A stretch of 64,000 nt of DNA from Vogesella indigofera. GTDB lineage: Bacteria > Pseudomonadota > Gammaproteobacteria > Burkholderiales > Chromobacteriaceae. The translations under genes and the position numbers were made by a program. The notes under the pieces are model-generated. The model was not told the DNA's origin and searched no databases. It worked only from the letters and a program-made list of their open reading frames with translations. Location of the stretch: the NCBI RefSeq assembly GCF_028548395.1, contig NZ_JAQQLA010000003.1:434001-498000 (forward strand), read 5' to 3'. Shown here one piece after another: positions 8,815 to 20,528 of this stretch (position 1 is the first letter of the stretch; every line of letters starts with the position of its first letter).

Positions 8815-8837
8815 AACATTCATAGAAAATGAATGTT
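8815..8837. promoter_or_regulatory. NsrR-type operator 2 (norV-distal)
   Basis: A 23-bp inverted repeat with exact arms AACATTCAT and ATGAATGTT around a 5-bp centre, the same architecture as operator 1 with a G-to-C change at position 3. The two operator centres are 32 bp apart, about three helical turns, so bound dimers would lie on one face of the DNA. Confidence 0.65.
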
Positions 8838-9010
8838 ATGAAGCAAAGCGCATTCGCTTGAGGCGCATCAAGAACGCGCGTTTCCGGCCTGCTTTTACCG
8901 CAACGGCAGGCCGGCGTGACGCAAACCGCCGCAACCGGGCGCTGGCCGGCAGGGTAGAATGGCGGCCCGAGTCCGGCTGCATAAGCTGCCGGATTGAACA
9001 ACACTATGGA

Positions 9011-9475
9011 ATGGTCCCGATCGTGCGATTGACCGCCTTTACCGACTACTGCCTGCGGGTAATGATGTACAGCGCGCTAGCGGGCGAGCGCCTGGTGACC
9101 ATCAACGAGATCGCCCACGCCTACGACATCTCCGCCAGCCACCTGACCAAGGTGGTGCACTTTCTGGGACAGCAGGGCTATCTCACCACGGTGCGCGGCA
9201 AGGGTGGCGGCATGCGGCTGACGCACGCGCCGCAGCAGGTCAACCTCGGCCAGCTGGTGCGGGCGGCGGAGGCCGATAACGTGCTGGTCGAGTGTTTCGA
9301 TGCGCAGCACTCGCACTGCCGCATCGCCGCGTGCTGCCGCCTGTACCGCGTGCTGCATGCGGCGCAAGAGGCCTTCTACGGCGAGCTGTCACACCACACC
9401 CTAGCCGATCTGCTGATCCAGCCGGCGGGGCTGGGGCGCGCACTCGGCATCGAGATCCATCCCGTCTCCGGCTGA
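9011..9475 (+). CDS. nsrR: Rrf2-family NO-sensing repressor (NsrR-type)
   Basis: A winged-helix Rrf2 regulator expected to hold a [4Fe-4S] cluster that NO destroys, releasing repression. The N-terminus (VRLTAFTDYCLRVMMYSAL) is the usual NsrR opening. The HTH region covers VTINEIAHAYDISASHLTKV, and the cluster cysteines are in VECFDAQHSHCRIAACCRL, with the family's C-x7-C-x4/5-C layout and one extra Cys. The start could be the ATG at 9011 or the GTG at 9023; the latter matches family N-termini better. Divergent from norVW, 250 bp away, with the paired operators in between. Confidence 0.85.
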   Translation: MVPIVRLTAFTDYCLRVMMYSALAGERLVTINEIAHAYDISASHLTKVVHFLGQQGYLTTVRGKGGGMRLTHAPQQVNLGQLVRAAEADNVLVECFDAQHSHCRIAACCRLYRVLHAAQEAFYGELSHHTLADLLIQPAGLGRALGIEIHPVSG

Positions 9476-9484
9476 GCGGCACGG

Positions 9485-9511
9485 CTTGCGGCCAACCTTG
9501 CCCGGCCGCTG
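9485..9511. repeat. Single GCGGCCAAC repeat at convergent gene ends
   Basis: CTTGCGGCCAACCTTG (9485-9500) is followed by CCCGGCCGC, a decayed partner half. It fills the 41-bp gap between the stops of nsrR and the convergent Lrp gene; no T-tract follows. Confidence 0.7.
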
Positions 9512-9516
9512 TTCTG

Positions 9517-9957
9517 TTACGGCAGCAGCGGCGGCAGCCGGCGCAGCACCGGGCTGGCCTTGACGATGCTGGTGGCGGTGGTGGCCAGCTCGGCAAAGCC
9601 GTCCAGTATCTCGTCCAGCTGGCCGATATCGCGCAGCAGCAGGCGGGCGATGTAGCAGTCTTCGCCGGTGACCTTGTCGCACTCGGTGAACTGCGGCGTG
9701 GCGACGAGGCGCGCCTCCAGCGCCTTGAGCTGCCCCGGCAGCGGGCGCAGCCGCACGATGGCCTGCAGGGTGTAGCCCCACTGCTGCCAGTCCAGCTCCG
9801 GGGTGTAGCCGCGAATCGCCCCTTGCTCCTCCAGCCGCTTCAGCCGCTCCGACACGCTGGGTCCGGACATCTTCAGCTGCCGCGCCAGCTCGGCGATGCT
9901 CTGCCGCGCGTCCTGTTGCAGCAGCCCCACCAGCTGCACGTCGATCCAGTCTTTCAT
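9517..9957 (-). CDS. Lrp/AsnC-family transcriptional regulator
   Basis: A 146-residue feast/famine regulator. The N-terminal HTH is IAELARQLKMSGPSVSERLK (about residues 21-40) and the C-terminal RAM ligand-binding domain includes VRLRPLPGQLKALEARL and TGEDCYIARLLLRDIGQLDE. The start MKDWIDVQLVGLLQQD at 9957 gives the standard family length; longer upstream extensions do not fit. It is divergent from the EamA exporter gene, with 128 bp between the starts. This arrangement commonly means the regulator controls the exporter, possibly in response to an amino acid; that is inference. Confidence 0.88.
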   Translation of the reverse strand: MKDWIDVQLVGLLQQDARQSIAELARQLKMSGPSVSERLKRLEEQGAIRGYTPELDWQQWGYTLQAIVRLRPLPGQLKALEARLVATPQFTECDKVTGEDCYIARLLLRDIGQLDEILDGFAELATTATSIVKASPVLRRLPPLLP

Positions 9958-10085
9958 TGCAGGCAATCCTGTCGATTTGGCGATATTTACAAGGTAGCAA
10001 GCCGATTCTGCCTTGCAAAGTCCATTCAACCGGCTGCGCAGGCTGCGTATGCTGTTGCACACTAGCCTGCAAGGAGAGCTTGATC

Positions 10086-10982
10086 ATGACACAACAGAAT
10101 TTACGTACCGGCGTGCTGCAGATGCTGGCCGCCATGGCGCTGTCCGGCACCATCGGCTGGTTCGTGCTGCAATCCGGCCAATCGGTATGGAACGTGGTAT
10201 TCGTGCGCTGCGTGCTGGGCGCGCTGGGGCTGGGCTTGTACGCCTGGTGGCGCGGGCTGTGGCAGACGTGGCCGTTTACCCGTGCCAGCCTGCTGTGGTG
10301 CATCGCCGGCGGTGTGGCGCTGGTGGGCAACTGGCTGCTGCTGTTCAATGCCTACCACTACAGCTCGATCGGCATTGCCACCGTGGTGTATCACACCCAG
10401 CCGTTCTGGCTGCTGTTGCTGGGCCGGCTGCTGCTGGGCGAGGCGCTGACGGTGCGCAAGTTGGCCGCGGTGGCGGTGGCGTTTGCCGGCATGCTGCTGA
10501 TCGTGCAGCCGGGGCAGGGTGGCGGCGGGGCGCTGCTAGGCATCCTGCTGGCGCTGGGCGCCGCCATGCTGTACGCGGTGGTGACGCTGATCAGCAAGCA
10601 GTTGCCGAAGACGCTGGCGCCCACCCACATCGCCAGCGTGCAGACGCTGACCGGCGTGCTGCTGCTGTGGCCGCTGCTGGACAACGCCAGCCTGTGGGTG
10701 GCCGGCAGCCACTGGGGCTATCTGGCCACGCTGGGGCTGGTGCACACCACGCTGATGTACATCATCATGTACGCCGCCTTCCGCCAGCTGCCCACCCACT
10801 GGATCGGCCTGCTCGGTTTCAGCTACCCGGTGGTGGCGCTGCTGGTGGATTACCTGGCCTACGGCCATCTGCTGGATGGCTGGCAGCTGCTGGGGGTGCT
10901 GCTGATTGTTGCGGCCAACGTGTGGGGGCTGCAGCGGGTGCCCACCGTGGTCGCCCCGCAAGCGGCAAAGGCCGGCGCCTGA
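10086..10982 (+). CDS. EamA/DMT-family transporter
   Basis: A 298-residue inner-membrane protein with about ten hydrophobic helices in two EamA repeats (roughly 5-140 and 150-285), typical of drug/metabolite exporters. Recognisable pieces are FVRCVLGALGLGLYAWW, STATVVYHTQPF-like SIGIATVVYHTQPFWLLLLG and WIGLLGFSYPVVALLVDY. AAGGAG at about 10070 places the ATG at 10086. The substrate is unknown; the divergent Lrp gene hints at an amino acid or related metabolite. Confidence 0.85.
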   Translation: MTQQNLRTGVLQMLAAMALSGTIGWFVLQSGQSVWNVVFVRCVLGALGLGLYAWWRGLWQTWPFTRASLLWCIAGGVALVGNWLLLFNAYHYSSIGIATVVYHTQPFWLLLLGRLLLGEALTVRKLAAVAVAFAGMLLIVQPGQGGGGALLGILLALGAAMLYAVVTLISKQLPKTLAPTHIASVQTLTGVLLLWPLLDNASLWVAGSHWGYLATLGLVHTTLMYIIMYAAFRQLPTHWIGLLGFSYPVVALLVDYLAYGHLLDGWQLLGVLLIVAANVWGLQRVPTVVAPQAAKAGA

Positions 10983-11096
10983 TCCCGGGCTAATCACGTC
11001 GCAGCGTGGCGGCAGGCGGGCAATCCGTCCGCCGCCATGCTGCCGGCACGGCGGGCTTGCTACAATTGGCCACATTGCCAACGCCCCCGTATCCTC

Positions 11097-12317
11097 ATGC
11101 GCATCCTCCACACCTCGGACTGGCACCTCGGCCAGCACTTCATGGGCAAGACCCGCCAGGCAGAGCATCAGGCCTTCATCGACTGGCTGCTGCGGCAAGT
11201 GCGCGAGCACGCCGTCGACGCCGTCATCGTTGCCGGCGATCTGTTCGATACCGGCGCGCCGCCCAGCTATGCGCGCGAGCTGTACAACCGTCTGGTGGTG
11301 GACCTGCACGGCAGCGGCACCGCGCTCGTGCTGCTGGGTGGTAACCACGACTCGGTGGCCACCCTGGGCGAGAGCCGGCCGCTGCTGACCTGCCTGGGTA
11401 CCAGCGTCATCCCTGCGGTGGAAGCCGATCTCGAACAGCAGGTGCTGGTGTTGCCGCAGCGCGATGGCACGCCCGGCGCCATCGTCTGCGCCATCCCCTT
11501 CATCCGCCCGCGCGACGTGATGCAAAGCCAGGCCGGGCAGAGCGCCGAGGAAAAGCAGCTCACGCTGCAAGAAGCCATCCACCGGCACTATCAGGCGCTG
11601 TACCGGCTGGCCTGCGCCAAACGCGACGCGCTGCGGTTGCCGCTGCCCATCATCGCCACCGGTCACCTCACCACCGTCGGTGCCAGCGCCAGCGAATCGG
11701 TGCGCGAGATCTACGTCGGCGCGCTGGAGGCGTTTCCGACCAGCGCCTTTCCGCCGGCCGACTACATCGCGCTGGGCCATATCCATCGCCCGCAGCAGGT
11801 GGGTGGACTGGAGCACATCCGCTACAGCGGCTCGCCGATTCCGCTGAGCTTCGACGAGGCCGGCCAGCAAAAACAGGTGCTGCTGGTGGATGTCGACGCC
11901 ATCGGCCTGCTGGGGGTGACGCCGCTGCCGGTGCCGCGCTTCCAGCAGCTGGTGTCGGTGAGGGGGGATCTGGCTACGTTGGCCGCCGCCATTCGTGATG
12001 CCGCCACGCTGGGCACTGCCGAGCAGCCAGTGTGGCTGGAGGTGCTGGTGCAGGGCGACGACTACCTGTCCGATCTGCAGGCGCGCATCCAGGGCATGGT
12101 CGCCGAGCTGCCGGTAGAGGTGCTGCGCATCCGCCGCGAGCGCGGCAACGCCGTGGCCACCCTGCAGGCCGCGGCGCGCGAGACGCTGGACGAGCTGACG
12201 CCGTTCGACGTGTTCGCCAAGCGGCTGCAGCAGGAAACACTGGACGAAACGTTGGCCGCACAGCTGCAGGCGCGCTACCGCGACATCGTTGCCAGCCTGC
12301 AGGAGGGCGAGGCATGA
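11097..12317 (+). CDS. sbcD: Exonuclease subunit SbcD
   Basis: The Mre11-like nuclease subunit of SbcCD, which opens hairpins and removes protein-blocked DNA ends. Metallophosphoesterase motifs are clear: [15 protein letters not shown] (I), [11 protein letters not shown] (II), VLLGGNHDS (III), and later IATGHLTT and [10 protein letters not shown]. At 406 residues it matches the family. The start places the first motif at the extreme N-terminus, as in E. coli. The stop overlaps the sbcC start (ATGA), so the two are translationally coupled. Confidence 0.95.
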   Translation: MRILHTSDWHLGQHFMGKTRQAEHQAFIDWLLRQVREHAVDAVIVAGDLFDTGAPPSYARELYNRLVVDLHGSGTALVLLGGNHDSVATLGESRPLLTCLGTSVIPAVEADLEQQVLVLPQRDGTPGAIVCAIPFIRPRDVMQSQAGQSAEEKQLTLQEAIHRHYQALYRLACAKRDALRLPLPIIATGHLTTVGASASESVREIYVGALEAFPTSAFPPADYIALGHIHRPQQVGGLEHIRYSGSPIPLSFDEAGQQKQVLLVDVDAIGLLGVTPLPVPRFQQLVSVRGDLATLAAAIRDAATLGTAEQPVWLEVLVQGDDYLSDLQARIQGMVAELPVEVLRIRRERGNAVATLQAAARETLDELTPFDVFAKRLQQETLDETLAAQLQARYRDIVASLQEGEA

Positions 12318-15300
12318 AGATCCTGACCCTGCGCCTGAAGAACCTCAACTCGCTGCAAGGCGAGTGGAAGATCGACTTCACCGCGCCGCCGTTCAAAGAC
12401 AATGGCCTGTTCGCCATCACCGGCCCCACCGGCGCCGGCAAATCCACGCTGCTGGACGCCATTTGCCTCGCGCTGTACCACGAAACGCCGCGGCTGAAGA
12501 CCATCTCCGCCAGCAGCAACGAGATCATGAGCCGCCACACCGCCGATTGTCTGGCCGAGGTGGAGTTCGAGGTGAAAGGCCAGCTGTACCGCGCGTTCTG
12601 GAGCCAGCGCCGCGCGCGCGACAAGGCCGACGGCCAGCTGCAGGCGCCCAAGGTGGAGCTTGCCGACGCCAGCGGCACCATCCTCACCACCCACATCAAC
12701 GACAAGCTCAAGCGCATCGAGGCGATCACCGGGCTGGATTTCGCGCGCTTTACCAAGTCGATGCTGCTGGCGCAGGGCGGTTTTGCCGCCTTCCTCAATG
12801 CCAGCGCCAACGAGCGCGCCGAGCTGCTGGAAGAGTTGACCGGCAGCGACATCTACGGCCAGATTTCGCAACGGGTGTTCGAACAGGCGCGCGACGCCAA
12901 GCAGGCGCTGGAGCAGTTGCAGGCGCGCGCCGACGGCGTGGAGCTGCTGCCGGCAGAACAGCGGCAGACGATGCAAGAGCAGCTGGCGGATTTCGATCGC
13001 CAGCTGGCCGTGCAGCAGGCCGAGCGCGCGCACAGCCAGCAGCTGCGGCAGTGGCGCCACGAGCTGACCCAGGCCGAGCAGGCCGAACAGGCTGCCGCGG
13101 TTGCCGAGCAGGCGGCGCAGCAGGCCATCGCGCAGGCGCGGCCAACGTTGCAGCGCCTGCAGCTCAGCGCGCCGGCCGAGGTGCTGCGCCCATTGCAACA
13201 GGCGTGGCAGCAAGCGGCCGAGCGCCTGCAGCACACCCGCAGCGCAACGGCACAAGTCCAGCAGCAGCTACAGGCTCGCCAGCAGCAAGCCACGGCCGCG
13301 CACTGGCAGGCCACGCGCATTGCCGCCGGCCTGGCCGCCGGCGAGCAACAGCAGTGGCAGCAGCTGCAGACCGCGCAGCAGCAGTTGCAGCACTGGCTGG
13401 CGCAGCACCAGCACTTTGCTGGGCTGGGCGAGCAGCTCAGTGGCTGGCATGGCGCCTATCAGCAGATCTGCCAGCGGCACGATACGCAGCGGCAGCAGCA
13501 GGTGCAGGCCGTCAGCCAGGCGGAGGCGTTGACGGCGGTCGCCAGCCGGCTGGCGCAGCAGCAACAGCAGATGCAGGCGGCGCAGGCCGCACAGCAGCAG
13601 GCCAGCGCCGCGAGTGCGCAAGCCGCCGCCGCGCTGGCGGTGCTGCTGCAAGGCCAATTGCTGCCGGCGCTGCGTACGGAATGGCTGCACAGCCAGGAAG
13701 CGCTGCAGCGCTGGCGGCAGCTGCAACAACACGCCGCGCAACTGCGGCAGCAGTCGGCGCAGCAGGCACAGCTGGAACAGGCACTGGCCGATGGCAACAC
13801 ACAACTGGCAGCCCAGCACCACGCGCTGGCCGCGCTGCGCCACGACTACAAACAGCTGAAAGAGCAGGTAGCCGACAAGCGGGCGCTGCTGGCGCAGGAG
13901 CAGCGCATCCAGAGCCTGGAAGCGCACCGCGCCGCGCTGCAGCCGGGCGAAGCCTGCCCGCTGTGCGGCTCACAGCAGCACCCGGCGATACAGGCGTATC
14001 AGGCGCTGGACGTATCGGCCACCGCGCTGGCGCTGCAACAGAAGGAAGCCGCGCTGCAGCAGCTGGAGGATAGCGGCAACCTGGCCAAGAACCGGCTGGC
14101 GGCGCTGGAGGCGACGCGCGAGCAACAGCAGCAGACGCTGCACACGGTGCGCCAGGCATGCCTGCAGGCGGTGGCCGACTGGCAGCAGCTGGCGCACGGC
14201 CTGCCGCTGGACGATGGCGACTGGCAGCAGTCGGCGACGTTGCAGCAGCACGCGGCGGCGGCCGAGGCGCAGGAAGCCGGCCTGAAACACACCCTGCAGC
14301 AAGCCGAAGCCGCCGAGCAAACGTTGGCCGCAACCCGGCAACAGGAGGCCGCGCAGGCCAGCCTGCTGCAACAGGCCAGCCAGCAAGGCGCGCTGCTGCA
14401 ACAGGAGCACGCGCATCTGCAGCAGGCGACGGCCGAACTGCAGCGCCAGCTGGATGCCACCAGGCAAGCCATCGCGCAGGCCGAGCAGGCGCTGGCCGCT
14501 GCCATCGCTACTGCCGGTTTCGGCACCGCCGGGCCTGCCTTGGATCACGATATGGCGCGGTGGCTGGCCGCGCGCCAGCACGACTGGCAGCACTGGCAGG
14601 CGCAGCAGCAGGCGCAACAGCAGCAACAGGGCGAGCTGCTGCAACAGCAGGCGCGCAGCGAGCAGGCCGCCAGCGTGGCGCAGACGTGGCAGGCGCGCTG
14701 GCAGGCGCTGGAGGTTGAGCACGAGCCAGCGGACGAAGAAGTGGCGATCAACGCGCAGGCACTGGCGCAGTGCGCGGAGCAGGTCGATAGCCTGACGCGG
14801 CAGATTGCCGGCCTGCAGGGCCAGCAGGCGCAGCTGGCGGCCGAGCTGCAGGCGCAGCAACAGCAGCACGCGCAGGCCGAACAGACATGGTTGGCCGCAC
14901 TGGCCGCCAGCCCGTTTGCCGATCCGGCCGCCTTCCTGCAGGCGCTGTTGCCGGCAGAGGAACGCCAGCAGCTACAGGCGCAGCAGCAACAGCTGGAGCA
15001 GGCGCTGCAACGCAGCCAGGCGGTGCGGCAGACCGCGGCGGCGGCGCGGCAAGCGCTGCAGCAACAGGCACTTAGCCCGCTGTCGCTGGCCGAGCTGGAT
15101 GCCGCGCTGGCGGCGCTGGATGCGCAGCGCCAGGCGCTATCCGGCCAGCAGGGCGCGTTGCAGGCACTGCTGCACGACGACGCGCAGCGCCGCGACAAGC
15201 AGCAAGCGCTGTGGCTGCAGATCGAACAGCAGGGCGCCGATGTCGATATCTGGCAGCGGCTCAACAGCCTGATCGGCTCGAAAGAGGGCGACAAATACCG

Positions 15301-15751
15301 CAAGTTTGCCCAGGGGCTGACGCTGGACCACCTGATGCACCTCGCCAACCGCCATCTGGCACGCCTGCACGGCCGCTACCTGCTGCAGCGCAAGGCCAGC
15401 GGCGAGCTGGAGCTGGAAATCGTCGATACCTGGCAGGGCGATGTGGCGCGCGATACCCGCACCCTGTCCGGCGGCGAAAGCTTCCTGGTGAGCCTGGCGC
15501 TGGCACTGGCGCTGTCCGATCTGGTGAGCCACAAGACCTCCATCGACTCGCTGTTCCTCGACGAGGGCTTCGGCACGCTGGATGGCGACACGCTGGAAGT
15601 GGCGCTGGACGCGCTGGATGCCATCAACTCGACCGGCAAATCCATCGGCGTCATCAGCCACGTGGCCGGCATGCAGGAGCGCATCGCCGTGCAGATCGCC
15701 ATCCGTAAGGCCAGCGGGCTGGGTGCGTCGCGCATCGAGATCAGCTGCTGA
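12314..15751 (+). CDS. sbcC: Exonuclease subunit SbcC (SMC-like ATPase)
   Basis: The Rad50-like ATPase partner of SbcD. Walker A is [20 protein letters not shown] near residue 37; the zinc hook CPLC is at residues 548-551; the ABC signature [20 protein letters not shown] and Walker [13 protein letters not shown] are near the C-terminus. The two coiled-coil arms (about 200-540 and 570-1000) are extraordinarily rich in glutamine and alanine, with many QQQQ runs coded largely by CAG. Length 1145 residues, within the family range. Several copies of the GCGGCCAAC repeat fall inside the gene (13138, 14333, 14890). A terminator follows at 15767. Confidence 0.95.
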   Translation: MKILTLRLKNLNSLQGEWKIDFTAPPFKDNGLFAITGPTGAGKSTLLDAICLALYHETPRLKTISASSNEIMSRHTADCLAEVEFEVKGQLYRAFWSQRRARDKADGQLQAPKVELADASGTILTTHINDKLKRIEAITGLDFARFTKSMLLAQGGFAAFLNASANERAELLEELTGSDIYGQISQRVFEQARDAKQALEQLQARADGVELLPAEQRQTMQEQLADFDRQLAVQQAERAHSQQLRQWRHELTQAEQAEQAAAVAEQAAQQAIAQARPTLQRLQLSAPAEVLRPLQQAWQQAAERLQHTRSATAQVQQQLQARQQQATAAHWQATRIAAGLAAGEQQQWQQLQTAQQQLQHWLAQHQHFAGLGEQLSGWHGAYQQICQRHDTQRQQQVQAVSQAEALTAVASRLAQQQQQMQAAQAAQQQASAASAQAAAALAVLLQGQLLPALRTEWLHSQEALQRWRQLQQHAAQLRQQSAQQAQLEQALADGNTQLAAQHHALAALRHDYKQLKEQVADKRALLAQEQRIQSLEAHRAALQPGEACPLCGSQQHPAIQAYQALDVSATALALQQKEAALQQLEDSGNLAKNRLAALEATREQQQQTLHTVRQACLQAVADWQQLAHGLPLDDGDWQQSATLQQHAAAAEAQEAGLKHTLQQAEAAEQTLAATRQQEAAQASLLQQASQQGALLQQEHAHLQQATAELQRQLDATRQAIAQAEQALAAAIATAGFGTAGPALDHDMARWLAARQHDWQHWQAQQQAQQQQQGELLQQQARSEQAASVAQTWQARWQALEVEHEPADEEVAINAQALAQCAEQVDSLTRQIAGLQGQQAQLAAELQAQQQQHAQAEQTWLAALAASPFADPAAFLQALLPAEERQQLQAQQQQLEQALQRSQAVRQTAAAARQALQQQALSPLSLAELDAALAALDAQRQALSGQQGALQALLHDDAQRRDKQQALWLQIEQQGADVDIWQRLNSLIGSKEGDKYRKFAQGLTLDHLMHLANRHLARLHGRYLLQRKASGELELEIVDTWQGDVARDTRTLSGGESFLVSLALALALSDLVSHKTSIDSLFLDEGFGTLDGDTLEVALDALDAINSTGKSIGVISHVAGMQERIAVQIAIRKASGLGASRIEISC

Positions 15752-15766
15752 GCGGCTGGATATGAG

Positions 15767-15799
15767 AAACCGCCTGCCGGTAAGGGCGGGCGGTTTTTT
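15767..15799 (+). terminator. sbcDC terminator
   Basis: An AACCGCC...GGCGGTT stem with a small internal mismatch, followed by TTTTTTG, 16 bases after the sbcC stop. Confidence 0.8.
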
Positions 15800-15826
15800 G
15801 TCGTCTGCGTCCGCCGCGAGAGCGGC

Positions 15827-16705
15827 TTAGTTAGCCGGTGTCTTGCCGGGTGTGGGCAGCGGGCGGTACCACCACGGCGAATCGGCCGGCAGCAGGTTGG
15901 CCGCATCGAGCATCGGGTTGGGCAGTTCGATGACGCGCCGTTGCGACAGTCTGGCACGGCGCAGCAGTGGGTCGAAGTGGGCATGGAACAGGCGGTCGAA
16001 ACTGCCGTCAGCCTGGGCGCGCAGCAGGCCCTGCCAGATGTGTTCGGCCAGATAAGGCTTGCGCGGCGTGACAAAAAAGTATTCGGCGGCCGGGTAGTGC
16101 AGCACGATGAAACGGTCTACCGTCAGGCCCAGTCCGGGGCGGGCATCCACCTCGCCCCAGGCCTCGGCCACCCCGCGCGGGAAGTAGTCGAAACGTTTGG
16201 CCACCAGCATCCTGAACAGCGACTCGTACTGGCCGGCGCTCATCACCGGCAGGCCGCTTTCCCGCAGGATGCGGGTGTCCGGCCAGTCGTGCTCCTGGCC
16301 GGCGGTGAAGTAGCGCAAGTCCTGCACCGAGCGCACATTGGCAAATTGCTCCGCCTTGTCCTGGCGCACGATGGCGATCCGCCAGCCGAGCAGGCCCTTG
16401 TCCACGGGGAAGCGCACCGGCAGCAGCAAGGCTTCGCGTTCGCGGGTGGTCATGGTCCACAACACATCGATGTCGCCGTCAGAACCCATGGCGCGCGCAA
16501 TCGAGCGCCCTTGCAGCATCTCCGGCAACACGGGCGTCAGCTCGTAGTCCTGGCCGCTTTTATCCAGTGCCAGTTGCAGCGCGGCACGGAAGAAGTGCTT
16601 GTTCGGGTCCGGATAGTCGGGAAAGCGCACGATTTCCGTCGCCGGTGCGGTGGCTGCCCAGCAAACGGCCAGTATCCATAGCACCCGGTGAACAAGCTTG
16701 CGCAT
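15827..16705 (-). CDS. Periplasmic substrate-binding-like protein (family 3 type)
   Basis: A 292-residue exported protein. The signal peptide covers about residues 1-22 (HRVLWILAVCWAATAPA). The mature sequence resembles solute-binding-protein family 3 domains used without a transporter: IVRFPDYPDPNKHFFRAALQ, DIDVLWTMTTREREALLLPV, a central LGWRIAIVRQDKAEQF and FDYFPRGVAEAWGEVD. No permease or ATPase gene is adjacent, so it may be an orphan binding protein or sensor component. The ligand is unknown. It is convergent with sbcC. Confidence 0.7.
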   Translation of the reverse strand: MRKLVHRVLWILAVCWAATAPATEIVRFPDYPDPNKHFFRAALQLALDKSGQDYELTPVLPEMLQGRSIARAMGSDGDIDVLWTMTTREREALLLPVRFPVDKGLLGWRIAIVRQDKAEQFANVRSVQDLRYFTAGQEHDWPDTRILRESGLPVMSAGQYESLFRMLVAKRFDYFPRGVAEAWGEVDARPGLGLTVDRFIVLHYPAAEYFFVTPRKPYLAEHIWQGLLRAQADGSFDRLFHAHFDPLLRRARLSQRRVIELPNPMLDAANLLPADSPWWYRPLPTPGKTPAN

Positions 16706-16773
16706 GGCGAGGCATTCCGATCAGAGTCTGCTTCATCATATGGCGATAGCAACCATACCGCCAGGCGGGTTGC

Positions 16774-17838
16774 TCAGTCCGCTTGCCCGGCCTGCCCGCT
16801 GCGCTGGCGGCGCAGCAGACGGCTGTGGTCGATCACGTCGGCGGCACGGGCGCGTAGTTGGCCGCAGCCGCCGTCGATGTCCTGTCCGGCGGAATCGCGC
16901 ACCTTGGTCAGCACGCCGTTATCGTGCAGGTAGCGCTTGATCTGCTGGATGCGCTCGGCGGACGGGCGCTGGTAGTGGTCGCCGTCCACGCTGTTGTACG
17001 GGATGATATTCAGCACGCCGTACTTGCCGCGCAGCAGCTGCACCGCGGCGTCCATTTCCTCGTCCGTGTCGTTGACGTCGGCCAGCAGCGTCCACTGGTA
17101 CTGGATCGGGTAGCCGACGCGGCGCGCGTAGTCCTCGCCCAGCGCCACCAGCTCGGCCGGCTGGTAGCGCGGCGCGCGCGGCAGCAATTGCGCGCGCAGC
17201 TCGGCATTGGTGGTGTGCAGCGACAGCGCCAGCGCCGGCTTCACCCGTTGCTGCGGCAGGCGCTCGAACACGCGCGGATCGCCCACGGTGGAGAACACCA
17301 GGTTCTTGTGGCCGATATTGCCGTCGGTGCCCAACAGCTGGATGGCGTCCAGTACGTTGTCGATATTGTGCGCCGGCTCGCCCATGCCCATGAACACCAC
17401 CTTCTTCACCGGACGGATACGCTGCGCCAGCGCCACCTGCGCCACGATCTCCGCGCTGCCCAGCTGGCGCAGCAGCCCGCTCTTGCCGGTCATGCAGAAG
17501 GTACAGCCCACCGCGCAGCCCACCTGGCTGGACACGCACAGCCCGTCGCGCGGCAGTAGCACGCTTTCCACCATCTGGCCGTCGTTGAGCGCTACCAAGA
17601 GCCGCAGCGAACCATCCTCAGCTGGATGCTGCGATTCGATGCGCGCCAGCGCGTCCAGCTGAGCCACCAGCGGCGGCAGGCCGTTGCGTACCGACAGCGG
17701 AAAGTAGTGCTCGCCCTTCTGGTGACGGGTGCCGGCGTCCAGCGGCTGGCCTTTCAGCCACGCGCGGTTGATACGGCCGATATGGCAGGGGCGGGCGCCG
17801 AGCTCGGCGAGGGCTTGGTGAAAATCCGGAATACGCAT
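16774..17838 (-). CDS. RlmN/Cfr-family radical SAM RNA methyltransferase homologue
   Basis: A radical S-adenosylmethionine enzyme of the family that methylates C2 or C8 of adenine in rRNA. The cluster motif is CAVGCTFC within LCVSSQVGCAVGCTFCMTG; the conserved cysteine seven residues before the cluster is present, as is the C-terminal methyl-carrying cysteine equivalent (DIDGGCGQLR). FMGMGEPAHNIDNVL and ALSLHTTNAELR are further family motifs. The N-terminal about 90 residues (MRIPDFHQALAELGARPCHI) differ from canonical RlmN, so this may be a second paralogue rather than the housekeeping enzyme. Whether it is a Cfr-like resistance enzyme cannot be told from sequence alone; I consider that unlikely. 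Confidence 0.8.
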   Translation of the reverse strand: MRIPDFHQALAELGARPCHIGRINRAWLKGQPLDAGTRHQKGEHYFPLSVRNGLPPLVAQLDALARIESQHPAEDGSLRLLVALNDGQMVESVLLPRDGLCVSSQVGCAVGCTFCMTGKSGLLRQLGSAEIVAQVALAQRIRPVKKVVFMGMGEPAHNIDNVLDAIQLLGTDGNIGHKNLVFSTVGDPRVFERLPQQRVKPALALSLHTTNAELRAQLLPRAPRYQPAELVALGEDYARRVGYPIQYQWTLLADVNDTDEEMDAAVQLLRGKYGVLNIIPYNSVDGDHYQRPSAERIQQIKRYLHDNGVLTKVRDSAGQDIDGGCGQLRARAADVIDHSRLLRRQRSGQAGQAD

Positions 17839-17923
17839 GGCAAGAGGGCAGGCAGGGCGGCGAAGGCCGCCGGGTTGATCGCAAGGCGCACAGGGTACAG
17901 CAAGCAGCCGGGCGACGGAACGG

Positions 17924-17949
17924 CGTTGCGGCCAACGTTGGCCGCAACG
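17924..17949. repeat. Perfect 26-bp palindrome of the GCGGCCAAC repeat family
   Basis: CGTTGCGGCCAAC is followed immediately by its reverse complement. It lies between the maeB terminator and the RlmN-like gene; compared with the copy at 2169 only the outermost bases differ. Confidence 0.85.
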
Positions 17950-17975
17950 TGTCGGGGCACACGGGCCACACGCAA

Positions 17976-18007
17976 AAACGGCTGCCCCCGTAGCGGGAGC
18001 AGCCGTT
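17976..18007 (-). terminator. maeB terminator
   Basis: On the minus strand AACGGCTGCTCCCG-CTA-CGGGGGCAGCCGTT is followed by TTTG. The near-perfect 14-bp stem lies 20 bases after the maeB stop. Confidence 0.8.
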
Positions 18008-18027
18008 GTGGTGGCGCGAGGCGTGGC

Positions 18028-20316
<2,289 letters not shown>

Positions 20317-20528
20317 AGTCTGTGCCTTGTTCCGGGGTGCCGGCGGCATGGCGCCAGCACCGCATCAAAATCCTGCCGCCCGCTGCGGGCAGCCACCTGA
20401 AATGCGGGCCAGGTGGCGGGCGGATCGCCGCGTCTCACCTGACTTGCGAGCAGTCTAGCGCCGTAACATAAGCAGATTATTTTGAATTACTATGCAGCCA
20501 TAACTTTTACCTTATGAAGTGAGCTGCC

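Noticed and set aside
8760..9010. Sigma-54/NorR control of norV
   Set aside because: No TGGCAC-N5-TTGCA element is visible and the adjacent regulator is Rrf2-type, not NorR.
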